Below, piece by piece: positions 24,455 to 34,558 of a DNA stretch of 64,000 bases; the stretch's first letter is position 1, and each line of letters begins with the position of its first letter. The DNA comes from Candidatus Poribacteria bacterium (lineage in GTDB: Bacteria > Poribacteria > WGA-4E > PCPOR2b). The position numbers were made by a program, and so were the translations under genes. The notes under the pieces were generated by a model. It was not told where the DNA came from and did no database searches. It worked only from the letters and a program-made list of their open reading frames with translations. The stretch covers positions 1 through 64,000 of the forward strand of contig JAJDUM010000028.1 of assembly GCA_022826645.1 (NCBI GenBank). The letters are read 5' to 3'.

Positions 24455-25399
24455 ATGACACCTGAAAAGATACTGTCCCACAAACCAGAGGTGCTCACCC
24501 AAGAGCAACGTCAATTTTATTTCGATAACGGATACCTGCTCGTTGAACGCATCGTACCGCACGATTGGGTCGAACGACTGATCAATGTTACAGACGAAAT
24601 GGTGCAGCGCAGCCGGTCCTTGGACAAGTCCGACATGATATTTGATCTGGAGCCGGGCCACACAGCGGACAATCCGCGTCTGCGCCGACTGACCAGTCCA
24701 GTCGAACATCACCCCACCTATTGGGAGTTTGCGGCGCAGTCGATTATTGTTGACGTAGCGGCAGATCTGGTGGGGCCAGACGTAAAATTCCATCATTCAA
24801 AACTGAACTTCAAATGGGCAGAAGGCGGCGAAGAGGTCAAGTGGCATCAAGACATCACCTATTGGCCCCACACCAACTATAGTCCGCTCACAATTGGCGT
24901 TTATCTGCACGATGTAGGCGATGATCAAGGTCCGCTCGGTGCTATCTCCGGAAGTCATAAGGGCGAACTTTTCAATCAATACAATGAGGGCAATCAATGG
25001 GTCGGCTGCCTCAGCGACGAAGACGCCAAAACCGTTGATACGGCAAAAGTTGAATATCTGAAGGGACCCGCCGGATCTATCACGATTCATAACTGCCGCG
25101 TGATCCACGGTTCCAAACCGAACTTTTCCGACCAAGGACGACCTCTGTTGCTGAATATCTACTCGTCAGCCGACGCCTTCACCTACACCGCCAATCCGCT
25201 ACCCAGCCGATACGAAGGCACCATTGTGAAGGGCAAACCGGCTCGCTGGGCGCACCACGACGAGCGTCCATGCCTTGTGCCGCCAGACTGGTCAGGGGGT
25301 TATACATCGCTGTACGCATTGCAGCAGCAGGAGCAGTGGGATGAAGACCAACTGGAAACGGTTGCCGAGCAAACAGCAAAAATTCAAAAAAAGCGATAA
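24455..25399 (+). CDS. Phytanoyl-CoA dioxygenase (PhyH) family protein 2
   Basis: A 314-residue Fe(II)/2-oxoglutarate oxygenase. His131-x-Asp133 (KWHQDITYWP) and distal His218 (CRVIHGSKPN) form the metal site, and Arg229 is the probable 2-oxoglutarate ligand. AISGSHKGELF is the usual loop. AAGGAGG precedes the ATG at 24455. It is only distantly similar to the PhyH proteins on either side, so the run is not a recent tandem duplication. The C-terminal 70 residues (PARWAHHDERPCLVPPDW onward) are an extension seen in ectoine-hydroxylase-like members. The substrate is unknown. Confidence 0.9.
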   Translation: MTPEKILSHKPEVLTQEQRQFYFDNGYLLVERIVPHDWVERLINVTDEMVQRSRSLDKSDMIFDLEPGHTADNPRLRRLTSPVEHHPTYWEFAAQSIIVDVAADLVGPDVKFHHSKLNFKWAEGGEEVKWHQDITYWPHTNYSPLTIGVYLHDVGDDQGPLGAISGSHKGELFNQYNEGNQWVGCLSDEDAKTVDTAKVEYLKGPAGSITIHNCRVIHGSKPNFSDQGRPLLLNIYSSADAFTYTANPLPSRYEGTIVKGKPARWAHHDERPCLVPPDWSGGYTSLYALQQQEQWDEDQLETVAEQTAKIQKKR

Positions 25400-25407
25400 A
25401 AGCCATT

Positions 25408-25509
25408 TATAGCGAATTCTAAAAATAAACAGACACCTGCGCTCCCCGGTAGGTGCGGTTTCCAACCGCACCGGTTTGGCGTGCCTCATTAACTTTAAGG
25501 CCCACTATA
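25408..25509. mobile_element. Miniature inverted-repeat element upstream of PhyH 3
   Basis: The left end TATAGCGAATTCTAAAAATA closely matches the 49049 element (TATAGTGAATTATAGAAATA). The right end TTTAAGGCCCACTATA is more worn. The cargo is the same 31-bp GGTGCGGTT hairpin module found at 13509-13539. The element ends 27 bp before the PhyH 3 start, so it sets the leader of that gene. Confidence 0.55.
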
Positions 25510-25536
25510 GACAATCTCAAGATCAAGATCGACACC

Positions 25537-26700
25537 ATGGCAATGCCCGTAGACACAAAAGAACTTCAAGATAAAGGTTACATCATCGTGCGCGACTGTG
25601 TACCACCGGGACAACTTGAGTCGCTCCGAGGGCATTGTGAGCAGATGCTCGAACGGCATAAGCGGTGGTGGGCGGACAATCGCAAGCCGGATGAACCGCC
25701 GGGCGGAGAGTGGGAGTCAGGTCCACAGCCGCGGGTCCTGTTTGATAGGGTGGTCGATCCAGAAGCCGCAGAGTCAGTGGAGTTCGTGTTCCATGAGAAC
25801 ACCCACGGAATCAGTAAGCAGCTCATGGGTGCCGAGGAGGTAGCACCACTACAATTCGGCATGTTCTGCAACCCACGGACAGACCACGGTCCTTGGGATT
25901 GGCATCGCGATATCCGGTCGTGGCGCGAGGGACCGTTGGAGGGGTTGTTCACAGATTCCTTGGCAAACCCTCCGGCATACACGCAATGGAATATCCCACT
26001 GTATGACGATGACGTACTGTGGGCAGTGCCCGGTAGCCATAGACGTTTTAATACCGAGGCGGAAAATCGCCAACTGTCCAAAAGCGAACATGAGCCGTTG
26101 GATAGCGGTATCCCAATCGAGTTGAAGGCAGGTGACGGTGTCGTATACCTGAATACAATCCTTCACTGGGGCAGCAACTACAGCACGAAACACCGCCGGA
26201 CGTTGCAGTACACCTATCGCGCCTTTGGAGGCGACATATATCCACACGCGCACTCCTTTGTCTGGCAGCCGGAGTTGATCGACAAGTTACCAGCGCATCT
26301 GGCGGTCAAGTTTAAACACTTTCTCGATCTAGAACGGAGCGAACTCGCACTGATCGAACATATTTTTAGTGCGATTATAGGGTTGGATGAAAGGAAATTC
26401 CGTCGGGGATTGGCTGAACTACACCCGGGGCGGGAAGGTCGAATGACCTGTCTCGTGCTACTGTCTAAACGGGCGAAGAATATACGCCACCATCCGCGCG
26501 AGCCAATGTCCAATCGTTTCACAGATCGGGAGCGCGAATTGCTTTGGCAGCGGTTCCTTCCACTGGACAGCGCACTCCAGGCCGATTCGCCCCAGCTCGT
26601 GCCCGGTTTTCAGAACAAGGAGCCAACCCCCTACATCTTCAACGAGATGCCTGCCTTCGACATTGACGATTTCGTAGCAAGTTGGACGAACCCACCCTAA
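25537..26700 (+). CDS. Phytanoyl-CoA dioxygenase (PhyH) family protein 3
   Basis: A 387-residue Fe(II)/2-oxoglutarate oxygenase. His123-x-Asp125 (WDWHRDIRSW) and distal His210 (TILHWGSNYS) with Arg220/221 form the active site. It is longer than usual, with about 100 extra helical C-terminal residues after the jelly roll. The frame is open from 25453, but those codons lie inside an inverted-repeat element and encode no family sequence, so the start is put at MAMPVDTKEL (25537, or 25543). The ribosome-binding site is weak. The substrate is unknown. Confidence 0.88.
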   Translation: MAMPVDTKELQDKGYIIVRDCVPPGQLESLRGHCEQMLERHKRWWADNRKPDEPPGGEWESGPQPRVLFDRVVDPEAAESVEFVFHENTHGISKQLMGAEEVAPLQFGMFCNPRTDHGPWDWHRDIRSWREGPLEGLFTDSLANPPAYTQWNIPLYDDDVLWAVPGSHRRFNTEAENRQLSKSEHEPLDSGIPIELKAGDGVVYLNTILHWGSNYSTKHRRTLQYTYRAFGGDIYPHAHSFVWQPELIDKLPAHLAVKFKHFLDLERSELALIEHIFSAIIGLDERKFRRGLAELHPGREGRMTCLVLLSKRAKNIRHHPREPMSNRFTDRERELLWQRFLPLDSALQADSPQLVPGFQNKEPTPYIFNEMPAFDIDDFVASWTNPP

Positions 26701-26759
26701 TCGTGAGGATTATCAGAAGAAATAGCCATCATTAAGATTAAAAAGGAGTCATAAACACT

Positions 26760-27767
26760 ATGCCAGCGACAGAAGAAGTTCAAGCAATAGAAAAATTGAT
26801 GGATGCCAGAGACCTCATCTTGGAGCAACTCAAAAAAGTAATCGTCGGTCAAGAGGAAGTCATTGATCAGATGCTGATGGCATTCTTCGCGGGAGGTCAC
26901 TGTCTGCTTGAAGGTGTGCCCGGACTCGCCAAAACGTTGACCATTAAGACGCTCGCCCAAATCCTCAATCTTCAGTTTAAGCGAATCCAGTTCACGCCGG
27001 ACCTGATGCCCGCTGACATTACCGGCACAGATGTCTTGGAAGAGGAACGCTCTACCGGTCATCGGGAGATCCGTTTTATCCAAGGTCCCATATTTGCCAA
27101 CATCCTGCTCGCCGATGAAATCAACCGAACCCCGCCCAAGACCCAAGCTGCACTGCTCGAAGCGATGCAGGAGTACCATGTCACAGCGGGCGGCACCATG
27201 TATCATCTGGAACAACCCTTCTTCGTCCTTGCCACACAGAATCCGATTGAGCAGGAAGGAACATATCCACTCCCAGAAGCACAGCTAGACCGTTTCATGT
27301 TCAAGATTGTGATCGACTATCCGAGCGAGGAGGAAGAGGTCGCAATTGTTTCCTCAACCACCAGCGTTGATGAACCCGAACTTACAACCGTGCTTTCCGG
27401 GGAAGATATCATAACACTGAATCAGATTGTTCGCCGGGTTTCAGCCGCTGATAACGTTGTGCAGTATGCAGTCAAGTTAGCGCGGGCAACCCGCCCCAAA
27501 AGCAAAGATGCCCCAGATTTCATCCAACAGTGGGTAAGATGGGGTGCGGGTCCAAGAGCGGGGCAGTACCTTATCCTTGGTGCGAAGGCACGCGGCATCC
27601 TACGGGGACGTGTAAATGCATCCATAGATGACGTTAAATCGGTGGCACACGCCGTTCTCCGGCATCGTGTACTCACCAATTTTCACGCAGAAGCCGAGGG
27701 TGTTGATTCCGACACTGTAATCACCCAACTGTTAGACGCAGTGCAAGAACCCGCAATACGGATGTAA
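26760..27767 (+). CDS. moxR: MoxR-family AAA+ ATPase
   Basis: A 335-residue AAA+ ATPase of the MoxR group, chaperone-like proteins that help assemble or insert metal cofactors in partner complexes. Walker A is GVPGLAKT (52-59), Walker B is ILLADEINR (near 115), sensor 1 is [26 protein letters not shown], and the C-terminal lid contains [17 protein letters not shown] precedes the ATG by about 12 nt. MoxR genes usually sit beside DUF58 and VWA-domain genes; here neither follows, and the next gene is rpsL, so it is an orphan copy. It is not part of the ribosomal transcript, which has its own promoter. Confidence 0.93.
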   Translation: MPATEEVQAIEKLMDARDLILEQLKKVIVGQEEVIDQMLMAFFAGGHCLLEGVPGLAKTLTIKTLAQILNLQFKRIQFTPDLMPADITGTDVLEEERSTGHREIRFIQGPIFANILLADEINRTPPKTQAALLEAMQEYHVTAGGTMYHLEQPFFVLATQNPIEQEGTYPLPEAQLDRFMFKIVIDYPSEEEEVAIVSSTTSVDEPELTTVLSGEDIITLNQIVRRVSAADNVVQYAVKLARATRPKSKDAPDFIQQWVRWGAGPRAGQYLILGAKARGILRGRVNASIDDVKSVAHAVLRHRVLTNFHAEAEGVDSDTVITQLLDAVQEPAIRM

Positions 27768-27851
27768 CTGACTTATAGGAACCGAAATCTCTAATATTTC
27801 GTTAATTTGAGGGTGGCATAAAAAAACTTAATAAAAAATGCAGAAAAGGGC

Positions 27852-27880
27852 TTGACATTCAACGATGTGTTTGGTATAAT
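27852..27880 (+). promoter_or_regulatory. Sigma-70-type promoter of the ribosomal supercluster
   Basis: TTGACA (27852-27857) and TATAAT (27875-27880) are both perfect consensus boxes with the ideal 17-bp spacing. They lie about 180 bp before rpsL, as expected for the str operon promoter. Confidence 0.9.
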
Positions 27881-28003
27881 TCGCCCTTTGACGCTAACTT
27901 TGGATTTCTGCCCTGAATTAGGCGGAAAAGGGGAGGACTTTATAGTTCTAAAACACTTTGGTGTGTTTTTCACAGTTACTTCGTCATAGCGGACAACTTT
28001 GTG

Positions 28004-28027
28004 AGCCCCCATAGCGGGGCTTTATTT
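28004..28027 (+). promoter_or_regulatory. Attenuator-like hairpin in the rpsL leader
   Basis: AGCCCC (28004-28009) pairs with GGGGCT (28016-28021) around a 6-nt loop and is followed by TTATTTA. It lies between the promoter and the rpsL start, so it could act as a leader terminator or a protein-binding site. The T-run is weak. Confidence 0.45.
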
Positions 28028-28060
28028 ATGCCTGCACATCATTAACCAGTCGAGGTCGAT

Positions 28061-28432
28061 ATGCCAACAATAAATCAGTTAGTCAGAAAATCTCGTAAAA
28101 GATCGAGCAAAAAAAGTAAATCTCCAGTCTTGGAAAGTTGTCCCCAACGACGAGGCATCTGCCTACAAGTCAGGACAATAACACCTAAGAAACCGAATTC
28201 GGCGCTTCGTAAGGTCGCTCGTGTCCGTTTTACGAATGGTCAGGAAGCTACCTGCTATATCCCCGGCATAGATCATAATCTTCAAGAACACTCGGTTGTA
28301 CTGGTGCGAGGCGGAAGAGTCAAGGATTTACCCAACGTCAGATACCATATCGTCCGAGGCACACTGGATACCGCCGGTGTTGAAAATCGACGGCAAGCCA
28401 GATCAAAGTATGGTGCAAAGAGTGCCGGCTAG
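28061..28432 (+). CDS. rpsL: 30S ribosomal protein S12
   Basis: 123 residues, matching S12 along its whole length. It helps form the decoding centre of the small subunit. [11 protein letters not shown] and [11 protein letters not shown] carry both lysines whose change gives streptomycin resistance (E. coli K42 and K87); both are wild type, as is the Asp that is often methylthiolated. The start follows a long leader with a strong promoter. First gene of the str-S10-spc-alpha supercluster. Confidence 0.97.
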   Translation: MPTINQLVRKSRKRSSKKSKSPVLESCPQRRGICLQVRTITPKKPNSALRKVARVRFTNGQEATCYIPGIDHNLQEHSVVLVRGGRVKDLPNVRYHIVRGTLDTAGVENRRQARSKYGAKSAG

Positions 28433-28443
28433 AGGAGGAATCA

Positions 28444-28914
28444 ATGCCACGTCGTGCAGAGGTTGTTAAACGGGACGTAATCCCAGATCCAAAATATAAT
28501 AGTAAGCTGGTTGCCAAATTTATAAACTTCTTAATGGCTCGCGGAAAAAAGAGTGTTGCTCGAGCAATCCTATACAACAGTATAGACATCGTTGAGAAGC
28601 GCGCCAACCAAGATGGCCTCACAGTTTTCCAAGAAGCAATTAACAACGTTAAACCGGTTCTTGAAATCCGGTCTCGGCGCGTTGGAGGAGCAACCTACCA
28701 AGTCCCAGTTGACGTCAAAGCGGAACGTCGCACGACATTAGCACTCCGCTGGATCATTCAATCTGCAAGAGAACGCAACGAGAAGACGATGGCAGAGCGG
28801 TTGGCGGGAGAACTATTAGATGCCGCCAGAAATGATGGGGCTTCAATTCGCAGAAAACTCGATCAACACCGCATGGCGGAAGCGAACCGGGCGTTCGCAC
28901 ATTACCGTTGGTAA
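28444..28914 (+). CDS. rpsG: 30S ribosomal protein S7
   Basis: 156 residues, the standard length. S7 starts assembly of the 30S head and contacts the E-site t[23 protein letters not shown], and later [11 protein letters not shown] and [17 protein letters not shown], are typical. AGAGGAGGAATC precedes the ATG, 11 bp after rpsL. In E. coli S7 is the autogenous repressor of the str operon; whether that holds here is unknown. Confidence 0.97.
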   Translation: MPRRAEVVKRDVIPDPKYNSKLVAKFINFLMARGKKSVARAILYNSIDIVEKRANQDGLTVFQEAINNVKPVLEIRSRRVGGATYQVPVDVKAERRTTLALRWIIQSARERNEKTMAERLAGELLDAARNDGASIRRKLDQHRMAEANRAFAHYRW

Positions 28915-28975
28915 CCTGAACGCAGCGACGCCAATTCTTTATCCTTATTGGTGTATCACGGAAAGTTTTAGGGAA

Positions 28976-31117
28976 ATGAGATCTACAAAACGAAATCAAA
29001 TGACCTCTGAAAGTCGGCGCGCTATGGAGCAACGCCGGTTTCCATTGACCCATACACGCAACATCGGCGTCATGGCACATATCGACGCAGGCAAGACAAC
29101 TGTGACCGAACGGATGCTCTACTACACAGGCAAAGTACATCGTATGGGAGAGGTCGACGACGGCACCACGACAATGGACTGGATGGCACAGGAACAGGAA
29201 CGAGGTATTACCATCACCGCTGCTGCAACAACGTGCCAATGGGACGGATACGGTATCAACATTATTGATACCCCCGGACACATCGACTTTACAGTTGAAG
29301 TCGAAAGATCGCTGCGAATCCTCGATGGAGCAGTCGCTGTTTTCTGCGCAGTAGGCGGCGTAGAACCCCAGTCAGAAACAGTCTGGAGACAAGCAGATAA
29401 ATATCAGGTACCACGTATTGCACTCGTCAACAAGATGGATCGAACCGGCGCTGACTTTTTCCGAACAGTCGAAATGATGGTCGACCGACTCGGTGCCAAA
29501 GCAGTACCCATTCAACTACCGATCGGATCCGCCGAAAGCTTCAGCGGGATTGTTGATTTGGTTTCACTGAAGGGCTTAGCATGGGACGAAGCCAGTTTCG
29601 GATCCATAATGTATGACACAGAAATTCCAGATGAAATGATGGGAAGCGCCCTAGAATATAGGGAACAGATGTTGGAAGCAATTGCTGAATGTGATGATGA
29701 ACTCCTGGCAAAATATATTGATGGGATTGAGTTGTCCGAAGAAGAGATTAAAGCAGGCTTGAGAAATGCGACGTTGAGTGGACAAATCGTTCCCGTCCTG
29801 TGCGGCACTGCCCTTAAGAATAAAGGCGTTCAACCACTATTAGATGCAGTAGTCGATTACCTACCCTCTCCAATAGATGTGCCACCTGTAACCGGCTTGG
29901 ATCCGGAAACCGAAGAGGAAGGGACGCGCGTAGCAGACGATGATGCGCCTTTTTCTGCACTGGCATTCAAAATTACGACCGACCCCCATGTCGGTAAATT
30001 GACATTCGTCCGCGTCTACTCCGGCGTTTTGGCTAAAGGAATGGCTGTATACAACAGCACGCATAGCAAATCTGAAAGGATCGGTCGGCTGATGCAGCTG
30101 CACGCCAACAAGCGTGAAGAACGTCAAGCCATCTATGCAGGCGATATCGCTGCCGTCATTGGCTTCAAATCCGTTATGACCGGTGACACCATTTGCGAGC
30201 CGAGTGACCCAGTCGTCTTGGAATCAATGGCGTTTCCATCCCCGGTAATGTCCATCGCTATCGAGCCTCAAACAAAGTCGGACATCGAAAAGATGAACAT
30301 AGCCCTATCGAAGTTGGCGGAAGAAGACCCAACCTTTAAGATCCATCAGGACTCAGAAACAGGGCAAACACTCCTGTCCGGCATGGGCGAATTGCATCTG
30401 GAGATTATCGTTGATCGTCTGGTTCGAGAATTTAAGGTTTCAGCAGAGATTGGCCAACCTCAAGTTTCGTATCGCGAAACTATTCAGCGTCCCGCAGAAT
30501 CCAACGAACGTTATGTCCGGCAATCCGGTGGACGCGGTCAATACGGACATGTAGCTATCGAAATTTACCCGGTAGAGCAAGGGACTGGCTTTGAATTCGT
30601 CAACGACATAAAGGGAGGTGTCATTCCTCAAGAGTATATACCCGCTGTCCGTAAGGGACTTGAGGAGGGAATAACCGCCGGAATTTTAGCAGGTTACCCT
30701 CTCGTTGATATCGGTGTGCGATTGTATGACGGCTCTTACCATGCCGTTGATTCTTCAGAGATCGCATTCTCAAACGCTGCTCGAATTGCCCTCAAAGACG
30801 CAGTGAAACGGGCAGATCCGATACTGCTTGAACCAATCATGGAGATTGAAGTGACTGCTCCGGACGACTATCTGGGAAAGGTAATGGGGGACTTAAATGC
30901 GCGTCGCGCACAAATTCTCCATACAGATATGCACGCTAAATCCGGAACACAAGTTATCAAAGCCAATGTGCCGCTTGCTGAAATGTTCGGCTATGTTAAA
31001 ACGCTTCGTTCACTGACGCAAGGACGGGCAACGTATTCGATGGAGTTTGCACATTATAGTGGCGTTCCCCAGAGCATTGCTGAGGAAATTATCTCGTCGC
31101 AAGGATTTTCTGTTTAA
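28976..31117 (+). CDS. fusA: Elongation factor G
   Basis: 713 residues with this start. It is the GTPase that drives translocation. The G1 motif AHIDAGKT, the G2 region with [11 protein letters not shown]3 DTPGHIDF and G4 NKMDR are intact, and domains II to V follow to [12 protein letters not shown]. The frame is open much further upstream and overlaps rpsG, but EF-G proteins begin shortly before [15 protein letters not shown], so the start must lie at ATG 28976, 29000 or 29024. None has a strong ribosome-binding site. 28976 is used because GGAAAG lies about 12 nt before it. Confidence 0.95.
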   Translation: MRSTKRNQMTSESRRAMEQRRFPLTHTRNIGVMAHIDAGKTTVTERMLYYTGKVHRMGEVDDGTTTMDWMAQEQERGITITAAATTCQWDGYGINIIDTPGHIDFTVEVERSLRILDGAVAVFCAVGGVEPQSETVWRQADKYQVPRIALVNKMDRTGADFFRTVEMMVDRLGAKAVPIQLPIGSAESFSGIVDLVSLKGLAWDEASFGSIMYDTEIPDEMMGSALEYREQMLEAIAECDDELLAKYIDGIELSEEEIKAGLRNATLSGQIVPVLCGTALKNKGVQPLLDAVVDYLPSPIDVPPVTGLDPETEEEGTRVADDDAPFSALAFKITTDPHVGKLTFVRVYSGVLAKGMAVYNSTHSKSERIGRLMQLHANKREERQAIYAGDIAAVIGFKSVMTGDTICEPSDPVVLESMAFPSPVMSIAIEPQTKSDIEKMNIALSKLAEEDPTFKIHQDSETGQTLLSGMGELHLEIIVDRLVREFKVSAEIGQPQVSYRETIQRPAESNERYVRQSGGRGQYGHVAIEIYPVEQGTGFEFVNDIKGGVIPQEYIPAVRKGLEEGITAGILAGYPLVDIGVRLYDGSYHAVDSSEIAFSNAARIALKDAVKRADPILLEPIMEIEVTAPDDYLGKVMGDLNARRAQILHTDMHAKSGTQVIKANVPLAEMFGYVKTLRSLTQGRATYSMEFAHYSGVPQSIAEEIISSQGFSV

Positions 31118-31210
31118 CCGTTACCACCGGTGACATGGCGCACAGCCATAGGTTAACGGTGAGTGATGAGTGTTATATTTAAGCTTAAGTAGAATTGAGG
31201 AGATTTACAC

Positions 31211-32410
31211 ATGGCAAAAGAAAAATTTGAGAGGACTAAACCACACGTCAATGTTGGTACAATTGGACACGTCGATCATGGTAAAACCACACTAACGGCT
31301 GCAATTACCATGGTGCTGTCCAATCTTTCTGGGAGCGAGTACGTAAAAACCTACGAAGAAATTGATGCAGCTCCCGAGGAAAAGGAACGTGGGATTACCA
31401 TTAACACCGCGCACGTTGAGTATGAGACCGAAAATCGGCACTACGCTCACGTAGACTGTCCTGGACACGCTGACTATATCAAAAACATGATCACCGGTGC
31501 TGCACAGATGGACGGCGCAATTCTTGTCGTCTCTGCGGCTGATGGTCCTATGCCCCAAACTCGCGAGCACGTCCTTCTCGCACGACAGGTGAACGTGCCG
31601 AGTCTTGTTGTCTTCCTGAATAAAGCAGACATGGTCGACGATGAAGAACTCTTAGAGTTGGTAGAACTGGAAGTTCGGGAACTACTCAGCGAATATGAGT
31701 TCCCGGGCGACGACATTCCAATTATTAGCGGATCCGCCCTCCAAGCTATGGAAAGTGGCGGAGATCCGAATTCCGATGACTGCAAGCCAATTTTAGATCT
31801 TATGGAGGCATGCGACAGCTGGATTCCGGAGCCGGTTCGAGATGTGGATCGACCCTTCCTGATGCCCGTGGAAGATATTTTCTCAATCACGGGACGAGGA
31901 ACGGTTGTAACAGGTCGTGTCGAACGCGGTATTGTTAATGTTGGAGAAACAATTGAGATTGTTGGGCTGGCACCAACCACCGAGACAGTTGCCACCGGTG
32001 TGGAGATGTTCCGTAAGCTGCTCGACGAAGGTCGCGCAGGCGATAACGTCGGTGTCCTGCTTCGAGGTATTGAACGTGAAGACGTTGAGCGCGGGCAAGT
32101 TCTCGCTGCTCCGGGGAGTATCACCCCACACACACAATTTGCAGCTGAAATCTATATTCTGAACAAAGATGAAGGTGGGCGCTGGACACCATTCTTCAGC
32201 GGCTATCGTCCGCAGTTCTACTTCCGTACAACGGATGTCACGGGTGTAATGAATCTACCCGACGGTGTTGAGATGGTAATGCCCGGAGATAATATCCAAA
32301 TTACCGTTGAACTTACCAAGCCTATCGCGTTGGAAGAGGAACTGAGATTTGCAATCCGTGAAGGTGGACACACCGTCGGAGCCGGCGTTGTTTCACAGGT
32401 TATTGAGTAA
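31211..32410 (+). CDS. tuf: Elongation factor Tu
   Basis: 399 residues. It brings aminoacyl-tRNA to the ribosome. GHVDHGKTT (G1), DCPGHADY (G3), NKADMVDD (G4) and SGSAL (G5) are all present, and domains 2 and 3 are complete up to [26 protein letters not shown] precedes the ATG. It has the usual place after fusA. It is the only tuf copy in the window; a second copy elsewhere is common but cannot be judged. Confidence 0.97.
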   Translation: MAKEKFERTKPHVNVGTIGHVDHGKTTLTAAITMVLSNLSGSEYVKTYEEIDAAPEEKERGITINTAHVEYETENRHYAHVDCPGHADYIKNMITGAAQMDGAILVVSAADGPMPQTREHVLLARQVNVPSLVVFLNKADMVDDEELLELVELEVRELLSEYEFPGDDIPIISGSALQAMESGGDPNSDDCKPILDLMEACDSWIPEPVRDVDRPFLMPVEDIFSITGRGTVVTGRVERGIVNVGETIEIVGLAPTTETVATGVEMFRKLLDEGRAGDNVGVLLRGIEREDVERGQVLAAPGSITPHTQFAAEIYILNKDEGGRWTPFFSGYRPQFYFRTTDVTGVMNLPDGVEMVMPGDNIQITVELTKPIALEEELRFAIREGGHTVGAGVVSQVIE

Positions 32411-32420
32411 TAGCTTATGA

Positions 32421-32461
32421 CCAAGTGTGAAAGTCGCCCCGTCGGCTTTCACACCCCTTGG
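32421..32461 (+). other. Strong hairpin between tuf and rpsJ
   Basis: GTGTGAAAG (32425-32433) pairs perfectly with CTTTCACAC (32446-32454). An outer CCAA/TTGG pair extends it past a CCC bulge. No T-run follows, so it is not a classical terminator. It may be an RNA processing or stabilising site marking the str/S10 boundary. Confidence 0.5.
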
Positions 32462-32537
32462 TTCCCTCTCACGACTCGTCTCATGAAACCATAGAGTCAA
32501 TTTTTTAAGCGCAAGAAGTTGCATAGTTGGAGTATTG

Positions 32538-32849
32538 ATGGACAACCAGAAAATAAGGATTCGGCTGAAATCATTTGATTATCGTTTGTTAGATCATTCC
32601 GCAGGCCAGATCGCAGAAACGGCTAAGCGGACAGGCGCAGTAGTTTCCGGTCCGATCCCACTGCCGATCAAGCAGCATACATATACTGTACAGCGATCGA
32701 CCTTCAAAGACAAAAAGTCCCGTGAACAGTTTGCAATGCGAACTCACAAGCGATTATTGGATATTTTACAGACGACCCCCAAGACAGTCAATGCGCTGAT
32801 GCGCTTAGATCTACCAGCTGGTGTTGATGTCAAAATTACGCTTCTATAA
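32538..32849 (+). CDS. rpsJ: 30S ribosomal protein S10
   Basis: 103 residues, standard length. S10 is part of the 30S head and, as NusE, of transcription antitermination complexes. [14 protein letters not shown] and [17 protein letters not shown] are family signatures. The frame also includes a TTG at 32535; ATG 32538 is chosen, with TTGGAG upstream. First gene of the S10 part of the cluster. Confidence 0.96.
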   Translation: MDNQKIRIRLKSFDYRLLDHSAGQIAETAKRTGAVVSGPIPLPIKQHTYTVQRSTFKDKKSREQFAMRTHKRLLDILQTTPKTVNALMRLDLPAGVDVKITLL

Positions 32850-32894
32850 GGTACGCGTCGTTGAACCTGAACACCCTCGTTGTGGAGATGTAAC

Positions 32895-33533
32895 ATGAGT
32901 AATGGAATATTAGGAAAAAAGGTTGGCATGACACAAATCTTTGACGAATCCGGGACTGCGATCCCAGTCACGGTGGTCGAAGCAGGACCCTGCCCAATAG
33001 TGCAGATCAAAACTCAAGACCATGAGGGTTATGATGCCGTCCAATTAGGTTTCGGTCATCGACGGGAAAACAAAGTCAATCGCCCCGAGAGTGGACATTA
33101 CCAAAAAGCAAATGTCGCACCTCACCGGTTTTTGCGGGAAATGCGTGTTGATAGCACAGAGGGTCTGGAGGTTGGTTCAAACGTTGACGTGAGTATCTTC
33201 TCCCCCGGAGACCTCATCGATGTAACGGGCACGTCGAAAGGACGCGGCTTCACTGGTGTGATTAAACGATGGGGTTTTTCTGGCATGAGACAAACCCACG
33301 GTAGTGAGAAAAACCATCGGCGACCGGGCTCCATTGGCCATAGCGCATGGCCCTCACGCGTTTTCAAAGGCAAAAAGATGCCCGGACGATACGGCGGGAA
33401 GCGGGTAACAACTCAGAATCTGCAGGTTGTCCAAGCAGATGCCGACAGGAACCTCCTCCTTGTGAAAGGGGCCGTTCCCGGTCCGACCAATGGATTACTT
33501 ATTATCAAAAAAGCAACGAAGGGCGAACAGTAA
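32895..33533 (+). CDS. rplC: 50S ribosomal protein L3
   Basis: 212 residues. L3 starts 50S assembly and reaches the peptidyl transferase centre. GILGKKVGMTQIFDESG, GRGFTGVIKRWGF and PGSIGHSAWPSRVFKGKKMPGRYGG are the conserved blocks, including the tip loop. The frame opens earlier at a TTG (32880). ATG 32895 gives the family start and has GTGGAGATG upstream. Confidence 0.97.
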   Translation: MSNGILGKKVGMTQIFDESGTAIPVTVVEAGPCPIVQIKTQDHEGYDAVQLGFGHRRENKVNRPESGHYQKANVAPHRFLREMRVDSTEGLEVGSNVDVSIFSPGDLIDVTGTSKGRGFTGVIKRWGFSGMRQTHGSEKNHRRPGSIGHSAWPSRVFKGKKMPGRYGGKRVTTQNLQVVQADADRNLLLVKGAVPGPTNGLLIIKKATKGEQ

Positions 33534-33559
33534 ATATACCCCTATGAGGACTACTGTGT

Positions 33560-34198
33560 ATGGCAGCTTTAGATGTATATAATCGTTCTGGAGATACCCA
33601 AAGACAAAGAGAGCTATCGGACGCACTTGTAAATGCAACTGTTAATGAAGCAGTTATACATCAATGCGTCGTTGCACACCTCGCCAATCAACGTCGAGGA
33701 ACGGCTTCTACTAAAACACGGTCGGAAGTCCAAGGAAGCGGTAAAAAGCTATATCGCCAGAAAGGGACGGGCAGAGCCCGTGTCGGGGATGCCAAATCTC
33801 CCATACGCGTACACGGCGGCGTTGCATTTGGTCCCAAGCCTCGCAGCTATCGTCAGTACACGCCGAAGAAAGTGCGTCAACTCGGGTTACACTCAGCTTT
33901 AGCAGGCAAATTCCAAAGTGATGATTGTGTTCTGATCGAAGATTTTACATTAGACGCTCCCAGAACGAAGGATATGCTCCAAGTTCTGGGGAATTTGGGA
34001 CTTTCCGATAAAGTCCTCTTTGTCCTCGGTCAACCTGAATCAAACATCTATCTATCCGTGCGGAATATCCCGAATGTAAACAGCTGTGTTTGGGATACCC
34101 TTAATGTTTACGACATTCTCTGGCATGATAAAATTGTCTTCACCGAAAGCGCAGCAGAAAAGTTAGAAGAAAAGTTTGGCCAGCCAGTATCCCGATGA
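33560..34198 (+). CDS. rplD: 50S ribosomal protein L4
   Basis: 212 residues. L4 lines the peptide exit tunnel and in enterobacteria also represses the S10 operon. [32 protein letters not shown] is the tunnel loop region. The C-terminus ends at QPVSR because the palindrome TCCCGATGAATCGGGA (34190-34205) supplies the TGA stop, so the last residues are set by a repeat rather than by L4 conservation. The ribosome-binding site before 33560 is weak. Confidence 0.96.
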   Translation: MAALDVYNRSGDTQRQRELSDALVNATVNEAVIHQCVVAHLANQRRGTASTKTRSEVQGSGKKLYRQKGTGRARVGDAKSPIRVHGGVAFGPKPRSYRQYTPKKVRQLGLHSALAGKFQSDDCVLIEDFTLDAPRTKDMLQVLGNLGLSDKVLFVLGQPESNIYLSVRNIPNVNSCVWDTLNVYDILWHDKIVFTESAAEKLEEKFGQPVSR

Positions 34199-34205
34199 AT
34201 CGGGA
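34190..34205. repeat. Palindrome TCCCGATGAATCGGGA containing the rplD stop codon
   Basis: Identical to the copy in hyuA, but read in another frame: GTA-TCC-CGA-TGA ends rplD at 34196-34198. It lies in the rplD-rplW junction, 17 bp before the rplW start. Confidence 0.75.
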
Positions 34206-34221
34206 AGTTGAGGAAGCATAG

Positions 34222-34521
34222 ATGAAAGACCCATATCGGATTATCAAGCAACCGCTAATAACAGAGAAGACCACGATCCTCAGAGAATCGAACAAATACG
34301 CCTTTGTTGTCGATATCAAAGCCAATAAAGCGGACATCCGTAAAGCAGCTGAAGAACTGTTCGATCTCAAGGATAAGATTGTGAAGATTAATACCATGCA
34401 GGTCCGAGGAAAAACCAAAGGACAATTCTGGCGGTATCGACAGGGGCGGCGCCCTAACTGGAAAAAGGTAGTCATCACTGTTACTGAAGGAACAATTATT
34501 GAGGCTTTTGAAGCTATCTAA
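34222..34521 (+). CDS. rplW: 50S ribosomal protein L23
   Basis: 99 residues, typical length. L23 lies at the tunnel exit and docks trigger factor and SRP. DPYRIIKQPLITEKT at the start and KINTMQVRGKTKGQFWR in the middle are standard. TTGAGGAAGC precedes the ATG. Confidence 0.96.
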   Translation: MKDPYRIIKQPLITEKTTILRESNKYAFVVDIKANKADIRKAAEELFDLKDKIVKINTMQVRGKTKGQFWRYRQGRRPNWKKVVITVTEGTIIEAFEAI

Positions 34522-34558
34522 TGGCGCGCCTTTGAAGGCTTATTAGGAGGGATTTAGC

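Noticed and set aside
25453..25536. Upstream extension of PhyH 3
   Set aside because: The codons fall in a repeat element and give no family sequence.
28820..28975. Upstream extension of fusA overlapping rpsG
   Set aside because: The extra 52 residues have no EF-G counterpart and lie over rpsG in another frame; EF-G proteins start just before [15 protein letters not shown].
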